This document shows, one piece after another, positions 8,427-17,228 of a stretch of DNA of 39,695 nucleotides. This stretch comes from Pannonibacter carbonis (GTDB taxonomy: Bacteria; Pseudomonadota; Alphaproteobacteria; Rhizobiales; Stappiaceae). Location of the stretch: NCBI RefSeq assembly GCF_003012935.1, contig NZ_PUDR01000024.1:1-39695 (forward strand), given 5' to 3'. Made by a program: the position numbers and the translations under genes. The notes beneath the pieces were generated by a model. It searched no databases. It was not told the origin of the DNA and saw nothing but the letters and a program-made list of their open reading frames with translations. The first letter of the stretch is position 1. The number at the start of each line of letters is the position of its first letter.

Positions 8427-8463
8427 GCCGGAGAAGCCGAGGGTTGTCATCAAGCTGTTCGGC

Positions 8464-9123
8464 TTAGCCGGCCTTGTCCGCCACCAGAGCTGCGGCAGCC
8501 GCCTCATGCTCGGCATCCAGCCGCTCTTCATCGGCAAAGACGTTCTGGAAGCTTGGCCGGCTGGTGATGCGGGCGGCGTAGTCCTTGAACACCGGCAGAT
8601 CCGGCAAGAGATTGAACATCAAAAGCCAGCGCAGCGACGCGCCCCAGATGATGTCCGCCACCGAGATCCGGTCTCCCAGCATGTAGGGCGACTTTTCCAG
8701 ATGCGCCGCCAGCATCGCGACCACCTTGTCGTAGGATCCATAGGGTGCCGTTTCCGCCGGAACCACGTTGCCGACAGCCTTGTCGACCACCGCCGGCTCG
8801 AACGCGGCGGCATAAAAGACCATCCAGCGCATGTAGTCAGCGCGGCGCGGATCGGTGATCGCCGGCGTGAGACCGGCGTCCGGATAGAGATCGCCGAGAT
8901 AGAGCGCGATGGCGATGGTTTCGGTTACGATGGTGTCACCATGCTGCAGGGCCGGTACCTTGCCCAGCGGATTGATCGCCAGATAGGCCGGCGACTTCAG
9001 CTCCCCGGCCCGCATGTTGAGAACATGGAGGTCGTAGGGCATGCCAAGCTCGTCCATCAGCACGCGAACGGTGCTGGAACGGCTGCGGGGCGCGTAGTGG
9101 AGGGTCAGCTTGCGGTCGGTCAT
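8464..9123 (-). CDS. Glutathione S-transferase family protein
   Basis: A 219-residue two-domain protein. The thioredoxin-like N-terminal domain begins LTLHYAPRSRSSTVR, where the Ser/Arg cluster is the likely glutathione-activating site, and contains NPLGKVPAL with the cis-Pro and the TETIAIALYLG glutathione-binding block. The all-helical C-terminal domain follows from about residue 90. Start ATG at 9123 follows AGGAG seven bases upstream; longer frames lack a ribosome site. The family conjugates glutathione to electrophiles; the specific substrate is not predictable. It is convergent with the HIT gene. Confidence 0.85.
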   Translation of the reverse strand: MTDRKLTLHYAPRSRSSTVRVLMDELGMPYDLHVLNMRAGELKSPAYLAINPLGKVPALQHGDTIVTETIAIALYLGDLYPDAGLTPAITDPRRADYMRWMVFYAAAFEPAVVDKAVGNVVPAETAPYGSYDKVVAMLAAHLEKSPYMLGDRISVADIIWGASLRWLLMFNLLPDLPVFKDYAARITSRPSFQNVFADEERLDAEHEAAAAALVADKAG

Positions 9124-9192
9124 GTCAGGCTCCTGGTGTCCTGCCGGGCGGCAGTGAGGGTCTTCTAGCATCCCTCTCCTGACAACCTTCTG

Positions 9193-9543
9193 TCAGGAGA
9201 CGAGCAGCAGCCAGCCGCCGATGAGCACGAATTCCGCTGCAATCACACCGAGGATAACCTGCTGCCGGAGGATGAGGAAGGCGACAAATCCCGTTGCCGC
9301 GGCCGCAATGCGCAAGCCCATCGGCGTTGCCTCCAGCGCGCCACTCGGGAACAGGATCAGCTTGGAAATCACACCCGCCACCAGCGCCGTGGCGATGGCG
9401 CGGACGAAGACCAAAAGCTCGCTGTCCTCGCGCATGCGGCCAGCGGCAAGAACACCCAGCCAGCGCCAGATGTCGGTCGCCAGCCAGCCGGCAACAACGA
9501 TCATCACATAGGGCCAAAAATCGGCGATCACCTCGGCGCTCAT
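9193..9543 (-). CDS. azlD: AzlD family branched-chain amino-acid exporter subunit
   Basis: A 116-residue membrane protein with about four hydrophobic segments (PYVMIVVAGWLATD, ATALVAGVISKLILF, GLRIAAAATGFVAFLIL and a C-terminal IAAEFVLIGGWLLL). It matches the small AzlD subunit that pairs with AzlC to export branched-chain or related amino acids from the cytoplasm. Its ATG overlaps the azlC stop as ATGA (9540-9543), so the two are translationally coupled. The long frame running upstream to 10734 is not real; it only reads through the azlC region in another frame. Confidence 0.88.
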   Translation of the reverse strand: MSAEVIADFWPYVMIVVAGWLATDIWRWLGVLAAGRMREDSELLVFVRAIATALVAGVISKLILFPSGALEATPMGLRIAAAATGFVAFLILRQQVILGVIAAEFVLIGGWLLLVS

Positions 9544-10313
9544 GGTTCGCGCCCCCAGCCCAGATGCCGGGCGAGCTTCGTGCCGCCGTAGGCAAGGCAG
9601 CCCCCGATGATGCCGGTGAGAAGCAGATCCATCTCCGGCGCGACCAGGGCAAAGACGGGCCCGAGGCCAAGTCCGACGATCATCGCGGCCTTGTCGACCG
9701 ACAGGCGGGCAGCGGTCCAGAGCGAGCAGAGGAAATAGACCGGGGTCAGCAGGAACAGAGCGCCCGCCACCATCGGTGGTGTCTCCTCCACCAGCACATA
9801 GGAAATGCCGGTGATGATCGAGACGGAACTTGTCAGGGTACAGGCAAAACCGAGAAAGAACGGCAGACGCGCCGGACGCGGCAGGTCCGGCAGGTTGCGC
9901 ATGGCAAAGACCCAGGCTGTGATCGCCACGAAATGCGAGGCAAACAGCAGATGCCAGCGCTTCGTGCGCCCCTCGACCCGCAGGATGGGCACCAGCGCCA
10001 TGGTCATGGGCATGAGACGCACCGAAGCCAGCGCAACGGCAATGGCAGCAGGGATCAATCCCACGCCGCTGGCCATGGCCCCGGTCAGGACCACGATGGA
10101 GGGCAGCGCCCAGACCAGCGCGGACATCAGGAGGGTCTCGGTCAGGGTGAGGCCGCTCTCCCGCGCAAGGCCGGCATAGCCGATGAAGGCGGCAACAAGG
10201 ATGAAGCCCGGGATCGACACGGCCGCCCGCGCGCCGCGCAGCGCCCAGATGCGGGATCCCGCTTCGGGTGCGGAGGGCGTGGACGGCTCGGGCAGAGAGG
10301 CTTGCGAGGTCAT
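9540..10313 (-). CDS. azlC: AzlC family branched-chain amino-acid exporter subunit
   Basis: A 257-residue inner-membrane protein with about six to eight hydrophobic helices. AzlC landmarks include a first helix with SIPGFILVAAFIGYAGLA, the LMSALVWALPSIVVLTGAM block, and ASVRLMPMTMALVPILR. With AzlD it forms a two-component exporter (the BrnFE/AzlCD group). The start is ATG at 10313; the longer frame begins in the repeat-rich gap and has no support. No regulator gene sits next to it, so control is unknown. Confidence 0.88.
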   Translation of the reverse strand: MTSQASLPEPSTPSAPEAGSRIWALRGARAAVSIPGFILVAAFIGYAGLARESGLTLTETLLMSALVWALPSIVVLTGAMASGVGLIPAAIAVALASVRLMPMTMALVPILRVEGRTKRWHLLFASHFVAITAWVFAMRNLPDLPRPARLPFFLGFACTLTSSVSIITGISYVLVEETPPMVAGALFLLTPVYFLCSLWTAARLSVDKAAMIVGLGLGPVFALVAPEMDLLLTGIIGGCLAYGGTKLARHLGWGREP

Positions 10314-10487
10314 GGGGCCGTGCGACTGAAGGGCGTGGGGCTTCTCGACCGACGCAGCAGACAGGGCGGCTGGCCGGTGGAATCCAGACGGGAAACTCAA
10401 GCCTAGCATCGCCCCCCTGCCCCTGCCACCCTTCAGGAGGAAACAGCAGGTATGCGTTTGGGGGAGAGGACGAGCAAGAGTTTTCCT

Positions 10488-10595
10488 GCGCCGTCCCGGC
10501 CGTGTGCCGGGACCCGTCACGCTGGCAAGGCACCGGATCACTGATGGCGCAGACAGGATTGGACGTCGGTCCCGGCTCAAGGCCGGGACAGCGCG
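10488..10595. repeat. REP pair, GTCCCGGC type (copy 2)
   Basis: Arms CGTCCCGGCcgtgtGCCGGGACC and GGTCCCGGCtcaagGCCGGGACA face each other about 60 bp apart, with GCGC on the outside, the same design as the pair at 6171-6280. The stretch between the arms differs from the first copy, which suggests the arms rather than the spacer are the conserved unit. Confidence 0.8.
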
Positions 10596-10681
10596 GTGTT
10601 TGACCGGTACGCTTTGCGCAACAAAGAACCCGGCCGTTTCCAGCCGGATTGAACTTGATGGCAAACCTCGATCTCACCGAA

Positions 10682-10816
10682 GTCATCCCGGCCAAGCGTA
10701 GCGCCGAGCCGGGACCGGAGAGTCGAAGCCTCAAAATTTCAATCAGTTAATCCCGGAAGGACCTTGGCTCTCCGGTCCCGGATCTCCGCTTCGCTCTCGT
10801 CCGGGATGACTATCGA
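10682..10816. repeat. Inverted pair of the CTCTCCGGTCCCGG repeat
   Basis: The first copy (10682-10728) reads GTCATCCCGGCCAAGCG onward to CCGGAGAGTCGAAG, the reverse complement of the element at 8377-8426. The second (10766-10816) is in the other direction, GGCTCTCCGGTCCCGG to GTCCGGGATGAC, and is more diverged inside. Head-to-head pairs like this are typical of mosaic REP elements. Confidence 0.75.
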
Positions 10817-10834
10817 GGGCTCGGCATCAGTGTG

Positions 10835-10858
10835 AGCCCGGCCGCTTCCGGCCGGGCT
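10835..10858. terminator. GC-rich hairpin after clpA
   Basis: AGCCCGGCCG-cttc-CGGCCGGGCT, a perfect 10-bp stem 23 bp beyond the clpA stop codon. There is no U-run on the clpA strand, so it may end transcription only weakly or protect the 3' end. Confidence 0.45.
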
Positions 10859-10880
10859 TCTGATGTCTGCCGTGATCCCC

Positions 10881-13310
10881 TCAGTCCGCGAGCGGGACTT
10901 TCGGGACGAGGCTCTTTTTCGGGCGGGCCGGCGGAGCCTTGGCTTCGACCACCGGCTCAAGCTTCTTCGCCGCCGGCTTGCGCCTGCGCTTCGGCTTGGC
11001 AGCCGCTTTGGCAGGCGCCGGACGCAGCGGCTTGTCCTCGACCGATTCCAGCAGCAGCCCGGCCTTGTCCTCGCTCACCGAGACCTTGACCGTACCGCCC
11101 TTCTTCAGCTTGCCAAACAGCACCTCGTCGGCCAGCGGCCGCTTTATGTGCTCCTGGATGACGCGGCCCAGGGGACGCGCACCCATCTGGGTGTCGTAGC
11201 CCTTGTCGGCGAGCCAGGCGATGGCGTCCGGGGTCAGTTCGAAGGTCACGCCGCGGTCGGCCAGTTGGACTTCCAGCTGCATCACGAATTTCTCGACGAC
11301 CTGATGGATCACCTCGATCGGCAGATTGTCGAAGGGAATGATCGCGTCGAGGCGATTTCGGAATTCCGGCGTGAACAGCTTGTTGATGGCTTCACGGTCG
11401 TCACCTTCCCGTCGCACCTGATTGAAGCCCACCGGCGCTTTGGCCATGTCGGCCGCGCCCGCGTTGGTGGTCATGATCAGGATGACATTCCGGAAATCGA
11501 CCTGCTTGCCGTTGTGGTCGGTCAGCTTGCCGTGATCCATCACCTGCAACAGGATGTTGTAGAGATCCGGATGCGCCTTCTCGATCTCGTCAAGCAGCAG
11601 CACGCAATGCGGATGCTGGTCGATGCCATCGGTGAGCAGGCCGCCCTGGTCAAAACCGACATAGCCCGGAGGCGCACCGATCAGGCGGCTAACCGTGTGC
11701 CGCTCCATATACTCGGACATGTCGAAACGCAGCAGCTCGACGCCCAGCGACGAGGCCAGTTGGCGCGCCACTTCGGTCTTGCCGACGCCGGTCGGGCCGG
11801 AGAACAGGTAGCTGCCGATCGGCTTGTTCGGCTCGCGCAGACCTGCACGGGCGAGCTTGATCGCGCTCGCCAGCGTCTCGATGGCCTTGTCCTGGCCGTA
11901 GACGACCCGCTTCAGGTCGGCTGACAGCTTCGACAGCACCTCGGCGTCGTCCTTGGACACGGACTTGGGCGGGATGCGGGCCATTGTGGCAATCGTGGTC
12001 TCGATTTCCTTGACGCCGATGGTCTTGCGCCGGCGCCCTTCCGGCAGCAGCATCTGGGAGGCGCCGGTCTCGTCCAGCACGTCGATGGCCTTGTCCGGCA
12101 GCTTGCGATCGCTGATGTACTTGGCCGACAGCTCAACCGCCGTCTTGATCGCCTCGTTGGTGTACTTGACCTTGTGGAAGTCCTCGAAATAGGGCTTCAG
12201 GCCCTTGAGGATCTCGATGGCGTCGGTCACCGACGGCTCGTTGACGTCGATCTTCTGGAACCGACGGACCAAGGCGCGGTCCTTTTCAAAGAACTGGCGG
12301 TATTCCTTGTAGGTGGTCGAACCGATGCAGCGGATCGCGCCTGAGGCGAGCGCCGGCTTCAGCAGGTTGGAGGCGTCCATCGCCCCGCCGGACGTGGCAC
12401 CCGCGCCGATCACCGTGTGGATCTCGTCGATGAACATCACCGCGCCGGGATAGTCCTCGATCTCCTTCACCACCTGCTTCAGCCGCTCCTCGAAATCGCC
12501 GCGATAGCGGGTGCCGGCAAGCAGCGTGCCCATGTCGAGCGAGAAGATGGTGGCATCCTGCAACACTTCCGGCACATCCTTGCGGATGATGCGCAGCGCC
12601 AGGCCTTCGGCAATCGCCGTCTTGCCCACGCCCGGATCGCCCACGAACAACGGGTTGTTCTTGGAGCGGCGGCACAGGATCTGGATGGTGCGGGAAATCT
12701 CGCTGTCGCGTCCGATCAGCGGGTCGATCTTGCCGACCTTGGCCTTCTCGTTGAGATTGACGCAATAGGCTTCCAGCGCGTCGGTCTTCTTCTTCGGCTT
12801 GGTCTCGACGTCCTCAGGCATGGCGGCTTCGTCCTCGACCCCCTGCACGGGCCGGGGCTCCGACAGACCGGGGCGCTTGGCAATGCCGTGCGAGATGTAG
12901 TTCACAGCGTCGTAGCGGGTCATGTCCTGCTCCTGCAGGAAATAGGCCGCATGGCTTTCACGCTCGGCGAAGATCGCCACAAGCACGTTCGCGCCGGTCA
13001 CTTCTTCCCGGCCGGAAGACTGTACATGGATCACTGCGCGCTGGATCACCCGCTGGAAGCCGGCAGTCGGCTTGGAGTCCTCGTCACCATCGGTGACGAG
13101 ATTTTCCAGTTCGGTCTCGATGTAGTCGATCAGGTTGCGCTTCAGCATATCAAGATCGACGTTGCACGCCCGCATGACCGCAGCTGCGTCCTGATCATCG
13201 ATCAGGGCAAGCAGCAGATGCTCGAGAGTTGCATATTCCTGCTGGCGCTCATTGGCGAAGGCGAGCGCCTGGTGCAGGGCCTTTTCAAGGCTTCGGGAGA
13301 ATGACGGCAC
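10881..13310 (-). CDS. clpA: ATP-dependent Clp protease ATP-binding subunit ClpA
   Basis: An 809-residue AAA+ unfoldase. The Clp N-domain repeats span residues 1-145. AAA-1 has Walker A GDPGVGKT (224-231) and Walker B VMFIDE (291-296). AAA-2 has GPTGVGKT (505-512) and VLLLDE (570-575). A VGF tripeptide (627-629) stands where E. coli ClpA has the ClpP-docking IGL loop. The protein is about 50 residues longer than E. coli ClpA because of a C-terminal tail after about residue 765 rich in Lys, Arg, Pro and Ala. It feeds ClpS-delivered N-degron substrates into ClpP. clpS lies 12 bp upstream on the same strand, clearly the same operon. Confidence 0.97.
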   Translation of the reverse strand: MPSFSRSLEKALHQALAFANERQQEYATLEHLLLALIDDQDAAAVMRACNVDLDMLKRNLIDYIETELENLVTDGDEDSKPTAGFQRVIQRAVIHVQSSGREEVTGANVLVAIFAERESHAAYFLQEQDMTRYDAVNYISHGIAKRPGLSEPRPVQGVEDEAAMPEDVETKPKKKTDALEAYCVNLNEKAKVGKIDPLIGRDSEISRTIQILCRRSKNNPLFVGDPGVGKTAIAEGLALRIIRKDVPEVLQDATIFSLDMGTLLAGTRYRGDFEERLKQVVKEIEDYPGAVMFIDEIHTVIGAGATSGGAMDASNLLKPALASGAIRCIGSTTYKEYRQFFEKDRALVRRFQKIDVNEPSVTDAIEILKGLKPYFEDFHKVKYTNEAIKTAVELSAKYISDRKLPDKAIDVLDETGASQMLLPEGRRRKTIGVKEIETTIATMARIPPKSVSKDDAEVLSKLSADLKRVVYGQDKAIETLASAIKLARAGLREPNKPIGSYLFSGPTGVGKTEVARQLASSLGVELLRFDMSEYMERHTVSRLIGAPPGYVGFDQGGLLTDGIDQHPHCVLLLDEIEKAHPDLYNILLQVMDHGKLTDHNGKQVDFRNVILIMTTNAGAADMAKAPVGFNQVRREGDDREAINKLFTPEFRNRLDAIIPFDNLPIEVIHQVVEKFVMQLEVQLADRGVTFELTPDAIAWLADKGYDTQMGARPLGRVIQEHIKRPLADEVLFGKLKKGGTVKVSVSEDKAGLLLESVEDKPLRPAPAKAAAKPKRRRKPAAKKLEPVVEAKAPPARPKKSLVPKVPLAD

Positions 13311-13322
13311 GTGCTTGTCCCC

Positions 13323-13652
13323 TTACTTCTTCTCCATCACGCATTGCAGCGGATGTTGATGCTTGCGGGCGAAATCCATCACCTGGGTCACTTTCGTTTC
13401 AGCTACCTCATATGTGAAGACACCACATTCGCCGACGCCATGATGATGGACGTGCAGCATGATCCTGGTCGCTTCCTCCCGGTTCTTCTGGAAGAAGCGC
13501 TCGACAACGTGAATGACGAATTCCATCGGGGTGTAGTCGTCGTTGAGCAACAACACCCGATAGAGGTTGGGCCGTTTCGTGACAGTTCTCGTCTTGGTGA
13601 CGACAACCGTTCCGCCTTCATCGTCTTCGTCCCGGCGTGATCCGCTTGCCAT
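13323..13652 (-). CDS. clpS: ATP-dependent Clp protease adaptor ClpS
   Basis: A 109-residue adaptor. After a disordered, charged N terminus of about 25 residues comes the ClpS core: [18 protein letters not shown], where the ND pair helps bind the N-terminal amino group and the YTPMEFV region forms part of the hydrophobic pocket for N-degron residues; then [19 protein letters not shown] and the C-terminal helix ending HPLQCVMEK. It hands N-degron proteins to ClpA and inhibits uptake of other substrates. It is first gene of clpS-clpA, with 12 bp between stop and clpA start. Start ATG at 13652 is the family's usual position. Confidence 0.96.
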   Translation of the reverse strand: MASGSRRDEDDEGGTVVVTKTRTVTKRPNLYRVLLLNDDYTPMEFVIHVVERFFQKNREEATRIMLHVHHHGVGECGVFTYEVAETKVTQVMDFARKHQHPLQCVMEKK

Positions 13653-14157
13653 GCCTCGCCTGTCTGCCTCTTCGTCCTTGCCTGCCCTGCGCGGCAGCCC
13701 TGCCTACAGGCCCTTTCAGGACCGTGGCCGGCCGGCGCCGCCTCAGGGGGCTTCACAGCCCTGCTTGCTCTTCGCCCAGGAAGAGAAGCGCCAATCTTGT
13801 GCTCGCCCCACTTCAGTCTAGCCCGGTGAGTGTAACCAAGCCCTTCATGTCCATCGGTCTCGCCCACCGATATTGCGAAGCGCGACGCATGCGACCGAAG
13901 ACTGGCGACAACGCCAATCCTTACCCGCCCCGGCTGCCGGCGCAATGGGCTGTTTCACCAAGATCGCTGCATTCGCAGAGACACCGCCTGCCGCTTCGAA
14001 CCTTTGCGTTCCGTCACCGAATGTAGGTGCGCAGTTGCATTTTGGAAGATCAATCCTGAGTGAAGCTGAAGTGGTCTTGCCCTTGCCGTCTGTAAGGACC
14101 GCAACCGAAACAGGGTCGCGCACTTGCTGCAATGCAGCATGATCGGTAATTGCGCCC
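13653..14157. other. Gap upstream of clpS
   Basis: About 500 bp with no supported gene. It must hold the clpS promoter, but no good -35/-10 pair stands out. A minus-strand frame from a TTG at 14159 to 13845 has some protein-like residues but no ribosome site, an unfavourable start and no family match, so it is not called. Base composition is somewhat lower in G+C than the flanks. Confidence 0.5.
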
Positions 14158-14196
14158 AAAACAAAAGCGCCCGGGAACCATCTGGTTCCCGAGCGC
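14158..14196 (-). terminator. Intrinsic terminator of the phasin gene
   Basis: On the minus strand, GCGCTCGGGAACC-agat-GGTTCCCGGGCGC followed by TTTTGTTTT, an excellent rho-independent terminator 44 bp beyond the phasin stop. A second, shorter hairpin (CCGCCTG/CAGGCGG, 14206-14224) precedes it. Confidence 0.9.
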
Positions 14197-14239
14197 CTGA
14201 AACGGCCGCCTGAAACTCAGGCGGTCATGGCCGGATTGC

Positions 14240-14572
14240 TTACTTGGCAGTCTTGCCGAGCACGCCTTCGTAGGGCTTGTACATGTCCTTGGCGAGGTCG
14301 GTGTACATCTCGCCAATCTTGGTGAACTGGCTGACAGCGCCTTCATAGGCGGTCTTGAAATATTCGGTCTGGGCCTCGAACGCCTTGTCCAGGGACTTGG
14401 CGGAGACGATCTTCTCGACGGCAGCAGTGCCTTCTTCGAAAGACTTCTTCTGGTAATCAGCAACTTCGGCAGCGATCGCCTGCAGGCTCTTGCTCATGCC
14501 ACCAGCCGTCTGAACAGCCAGTTCCATGTGTTCCTTGCTGAATTTCTGGATGTCTTCAAGATTGTTGATCAT
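14240..14572 (-). CDS. Phasin family protein
   Basis: A 110-residue, wholly helical, Ala/Lys/Glu-rich protein of the Phasin_2 type. It begins MINNLEDIQKFSKEHME, with the family core AVQTAGGMSKSLQAIAAEVADY and EAQTEYFKTAYEGAV, and ends near DLAKDMYKPYEGVLGK. Phasins coat polyhydroxyalkanoate granules and limit their size; some alphaproteobacterial members also act as general stress chaperones. Start ATG at 14572 follows GAGGG. The gene is monocistronic, with its own strong promoter (14647-14694) and terminator, consistent with high expression. No pha genes are in the window. Confidence 0.9.
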   Translation of the reverse strand: MINNLEDIQKFSKEHMELAVQTAGGMSKSLQAIAAEVADYQKKSFEEGTAAVEKIVSAKSLDKAFEAQTEYFKTAYEGAVSQFTKIGEMYTDLAKDMYKPYEGVLGKTAK

Positions 14573-14908
14573 GTCCTGCCCTCGATGTTGCGGCCCCTTC
14601 AATCGGTGAGGAGCGCGGTAGGTGTCCCGGAGCGGCCGAGCTGCGCAATAATTACGCAATGCACAAAAAAGTCAATGAATTTTTTGCACTGCAATATAAC
14701 CATCCGTGTCACCACGTAGGCTCCCGACAGCAAGGTTCACGAGAGTTTAAAATGAACCGGCGTTTTACTCATTCGTAACCGCGTTGCCGTCACACTGGTG
14801 TCAGTAGGGTGCACGAAGCGGGCGCGCAGTGTCGGGGGACAACCGCGTCGGGCGGCTTCGTGTGTGTGGGTATGCCCCCAGAACGGGGACGGCGAGAGTT
14901 CGGACGGT
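14573..14908. other. Divergent regulatory gap, phasin and carboxypeptidase genes
   Basis: A gap of 336 bp between two divergent genes. The left half carries the phasin promoter (separate entry). The right half should carry the carboxypeptidase promoter; I see no clear consensus there. Confidence 0.55.
14647..14694 (-). promoter_or_regulatory. Phasin promoter with palindrome resembling a PhaR site
   Basis: On the minus strand, -35 TTGACT (14675-14670) and -10 ATTATT (14652-14647) lie 17 bp apart. Just upstream is the palindrome TTGCAGTGCAA (14694-14684), and a second TGC-rich stretch (TGTGCATTGCG) lies in the spacer. PhaR, the repressor of phasin genes, is known to bind TGC-rich palindromes; the assignment here is by analogy. 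Confidence 0.55.
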
Positions 14909-16498
14909 ATGCGTAGATTTCTGGCGGCGTTTTCGATCGGTCATTTTGCAAGGAAGATTGCTCAGTTCACGGTGTTGTCCGCCTGCATGTTTGCAGGGGT
15001 CGCCGTGGCCCAAGAAGCACCGAGATATTCTGGCATCGTCGTCGACGCCAAGACCGGCGACGTGCTGTACTCGGCCGCCGCTGATGAACTGCGCTATCCG
15101 GCAAGCCTGACCAAGATGATGACACTTTATGTGGTGTTCGAGGATCTGGAAGCAGGCCGCCTGAAGCTGGACACGCCATTGCGCGTATCGGCGCGTGCCG
15201 CAGCCCAACCCCCTTCGAAACTCGGCCTGACGCCGGGCTCTACCATTTCCGTGCGTGACGCGATCCTGGCCCTGGTCACCAAGTCGGCCAATGACGTGGC
15301 GCTGGTGATTGCCGAGAATGTCGGTGGCAGCGAGGCCCGCTTTGCCGATCGCATGACGCGCACCGCGCGCCAGATCGGCATGTCGAAGTCGACTTTCAAG
15401 AACCCGCATGGCCTGCCCAACGCCGGGCAGCGCACCACCGCCCGCGACATGGCCCTTCTCGGACGCGCCCTGCACGAACGTTTCCCGAACTATTTTGAGT
15501 TCTTCAAGACCCGCAGCTTTGCCTTCCGCGGCCGCACCTACGGCAACCACAATCGCCTGCTGGGCGCGGTCCCGGGCGTCAACGGCATCAAGACCGGCTA
15601 CATCCGCGCTTCAGGTTTCAACCTGGTCACCTCTGTTGAACGGGATGGCCGCCACATCGTTGCCGTCGTTATCGGTGGAACAACAGGCCGCTCGCGCGAT
15701 GCGCAGATGGTCAAGCTGATCAATGAACACATGAAGAAGGCGAGCACAGGACGCCGGACTGCGCCGGCCATCGTGTCGCGGTCGGGTCCGCTGGCTGTTG
15801 CGGCCATGACCGAAACAAGACCGTCCGCGCCGCTCAAGGTCAATGCTCCGCTGAAGGCCCCCATTCCGGGCGTAAAGCCGGAGATCGAGCCGCGTCCGGT
15901 GGCTGTCGCCCTGGCAAATGTCGTCCCTCCGAAAGAAGCGCCGCGCAGCACGCCGGCACCGGTTGCCGCCGTTGCTGTCCCGGTTCCGGCTCCCGCAGCC
16001 CCCGCTCCTGTTGCCGCCATTCCGGTTCCCGCGCCGCAGTTGCCGGGAGAGACCTCCACCCTGACAACCGGGTCGATCCCGAACCCGCGTTTTGCAGCCG
16101 CGTTCGATGCCGTCGCCGAGACCCCGGTCGAGACTGTGCCCGCCCCCGAAACACAAGTTGCCTCCATTGCCCCTGTTGCGCCGCTGCGCGGCAAGGTCAA
16201 GGCCGAGGACACCACGGTGACGGTCGCCACCAACAATGCGTCTGAAGCCGCACCCGGCTGGCAGGTGCAGATTGGCGCCGCCGAATCCGAAACTGCCGCC
16301 ATTGGCCTGCTGAAAAAGGCGCGCGAGGCTACCGGATCCGCGCTGCGCCGCAATGACCCGCACACCGAGCCGGTCAACAGCAATGGTCAAACCCTGTTCC
16401 GCGCCCGTTTCGTCGGGTTCGACGACAAGAACTCGGCTCTCTCGGCGTGCAAGACGCTGAAGAAAGCAAAGTTCAACTGCTATGCCGTTTATCAGTAA
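14909..16498 (+). CDS. D-alanyl-D-alanine carboxypeptidase with SPOR domain
   Basis: A 529-residue exported peptidase S11 enzyme that trims the terminal D-Ala of peptidoglycan stem peptides. Start ATG at 14909 gives a signal peptide ending AVA-Q at about residue 34; the longer frame has no such logic. The serine motifs are complete: SLTK (S66, K69), SAN (126-128) and KTG (228-230). A proline/alanine/valine-rich linker (about 300-440) leads to a C-terminal SPOR domain (WQVQIGA to NCYAVYQ), which in other proteins binds denuded septal glycan. The enzyme is therefore probably recruited to the division site. It is convergent with the J-protein gene, 16 bp apart. Confidence 0.93.
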   Translation: MRRFLAAFSIGHFARKIAQFTVLSACMFAGVAVAQEAPRYSGIVVDAKTGDVLYSAAADELRYPASLTKMMTLYVVFEDLEAGRLKLDTPLRVSARAAAQPPSKLGLTPGSTISVRDAILALVTKSANDVALVIAENVGGSEARFADRMTRTARQIGMSKSTFKNPHGLPNAGQRTTARDMALLGRALHERFPNYFEFFKTRSFAFRGRTYGNHNRLLGAVPGVNGIKTGYIRASGFNLVTSVERDGRHIVAVVIGGTTGRSRDAQMVKLINEHMKKASTGRRTAPAIVSRSGPLAVAAMTETRPSAPLKVNAPLKAPIPGVKPEIEPRPVAVALANVVPPKEAPRSTPAPVAAVAVPVPAPAAPAPVAAIPVPAPQLPGETSTLTTGSIPNPRFAAAFDAVAETPVETVPAPETQVASIAPVAPLRGKVKAEDTTVTVATNNASEAAPGWQVQIGAAESETAAIGLLKKAREATGSALRRNDPHTEPVNSNGQTLFRARFVGFDDKNSALSACKTLKKAKFNCYAVYQ

Positions 16499-16514
16499 TC
16501 GCGTTTGGAGTGGT

Positions 16515-17228
16515 TCAATGTCCTCCGAGAAGCTTGTCTTTAGCCTCGTTGAGTTTCGCAGCCAGGAAGGTGCTCCCCCCCTGGTCGGGGTGGAGCCGCT
16601 TCATAAGCCGGCGGTGCGCAGCTCGGATTTCCGCTTCGCTGGCGCCGGGCGCAAGCCCCAGGATCTGGTGGGCCTCCTGATCTGTCATGGCGCCCGCGCC
16701 CGGCGTGCTGCCCTGCCGGTCTGCTCCATCCGCCTCGAAGTCTACACGCCAGCCGGCAAGCCGGCGATCGAGGTAAGCTTCAGCTAAGGCCAGGCTGTCC
16801 GCGTCTGTGGCGGCCTCCCGCCACAGACCTCTCAGTTCTTGAGGTGACAGGCTGTCGAGTTCGCGCCCGCTGTAGGACCCGGCCAGAACCATGCCTGTCA
16901 TCCGCCCGCTGTCATGGTCCAGTTCCATTTCAATCAGGGCCGTTCGCACCCGCGACTTTTGCCCACTCGCCGGTTTTGAATTGCCGCGCGACATCGGCCA
17001 GCCCCTTGCCCCTCCGATCAGGCCCAGCAAGGTTGCACCGAAAATGGCTGCCGGAACAGCCAGCCCGAAGCGACCGGTGACACCGAGCCCGACGGCGGCC
17101 GCCAGCAGCAGGACGCCTGCGGTTGTCTTCAGATTGCGGGCAAGACTGGCTGGACTGGCCGCAATGAATTTCTTGCCGAAATAGACATAGGCGAGAAGCA
17201 AGGCAGCCCCGGCAATGAAATAAACCAT
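16515..17228 (-). CDS. Membrane-anchored J-domain protein
   Basis: A 237-residue protein with two or three N-terminal membrane helices (about 2-18, 35-51 and 54-72), a middle soluble part, and a C-terminal J domain (about 183-237) with the diagnostic HPD at 213-215 in LHPDQGGS. The layout, J domain last after a membrane anchor, recalls the TIM14/Pam18 and DjlA-like type III co-chaperones that stimulate DnaK at the membrane. Start ATG at 17228 overlaps the stop of the VWA-like gene by one base, so the two are coupled and may work together. Confidence 0.85.
   Translation of the reverse strand: MVYFIAGAALLLAYVYFGKKFIAASPASLARNLKTTAGVLLLAAAVGLGVTGRFGLAVPAAIFGATLLGLIGGARGWPMSRGNSKPASGQKSRVRTALIEMELDHDSGRMTGMVLAGSYSGRELDSLSPQELRGLWREAATDADSLALAEAYLDRRLAGWRVDFEADGADRQGSTPGAGAMTDQEAHQILGLAPGASEAEIRAAHRRLMKRLHPDQGGSTFLAAKLNEAKDKLLGGH

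Larger units (their letters stand above)
10314..10880. other. Repeat-rich gap between clpA and azlC
   Basis: No gene is supported here. The gap holds a REP pair (10488-10595), an inverted pair of the CTCTCCGGTCCCGG element (10682-10816) and a GC-rich hairpin beyond the clpA stop (10835-10858). The part from 10314 to about 10480 shows nothing I recognise. Confidence 0.7.

Noticed and set aside
9193-10734. A 513-codon minus-strand frame ending with the AzlD sequence
   Set aside because: Only its last 116 codons are real (azlD); the rest reads antisense-like, repeat-derived and out-of-frame azlC sequence.
13845-14159. A 104-codon minus-strand frame between clpS and the phasin gene
   Set aside because: TTG start, no ribosome site, no family match, and it overlaps the U-run of the phasin terminator; kept only as a remark.
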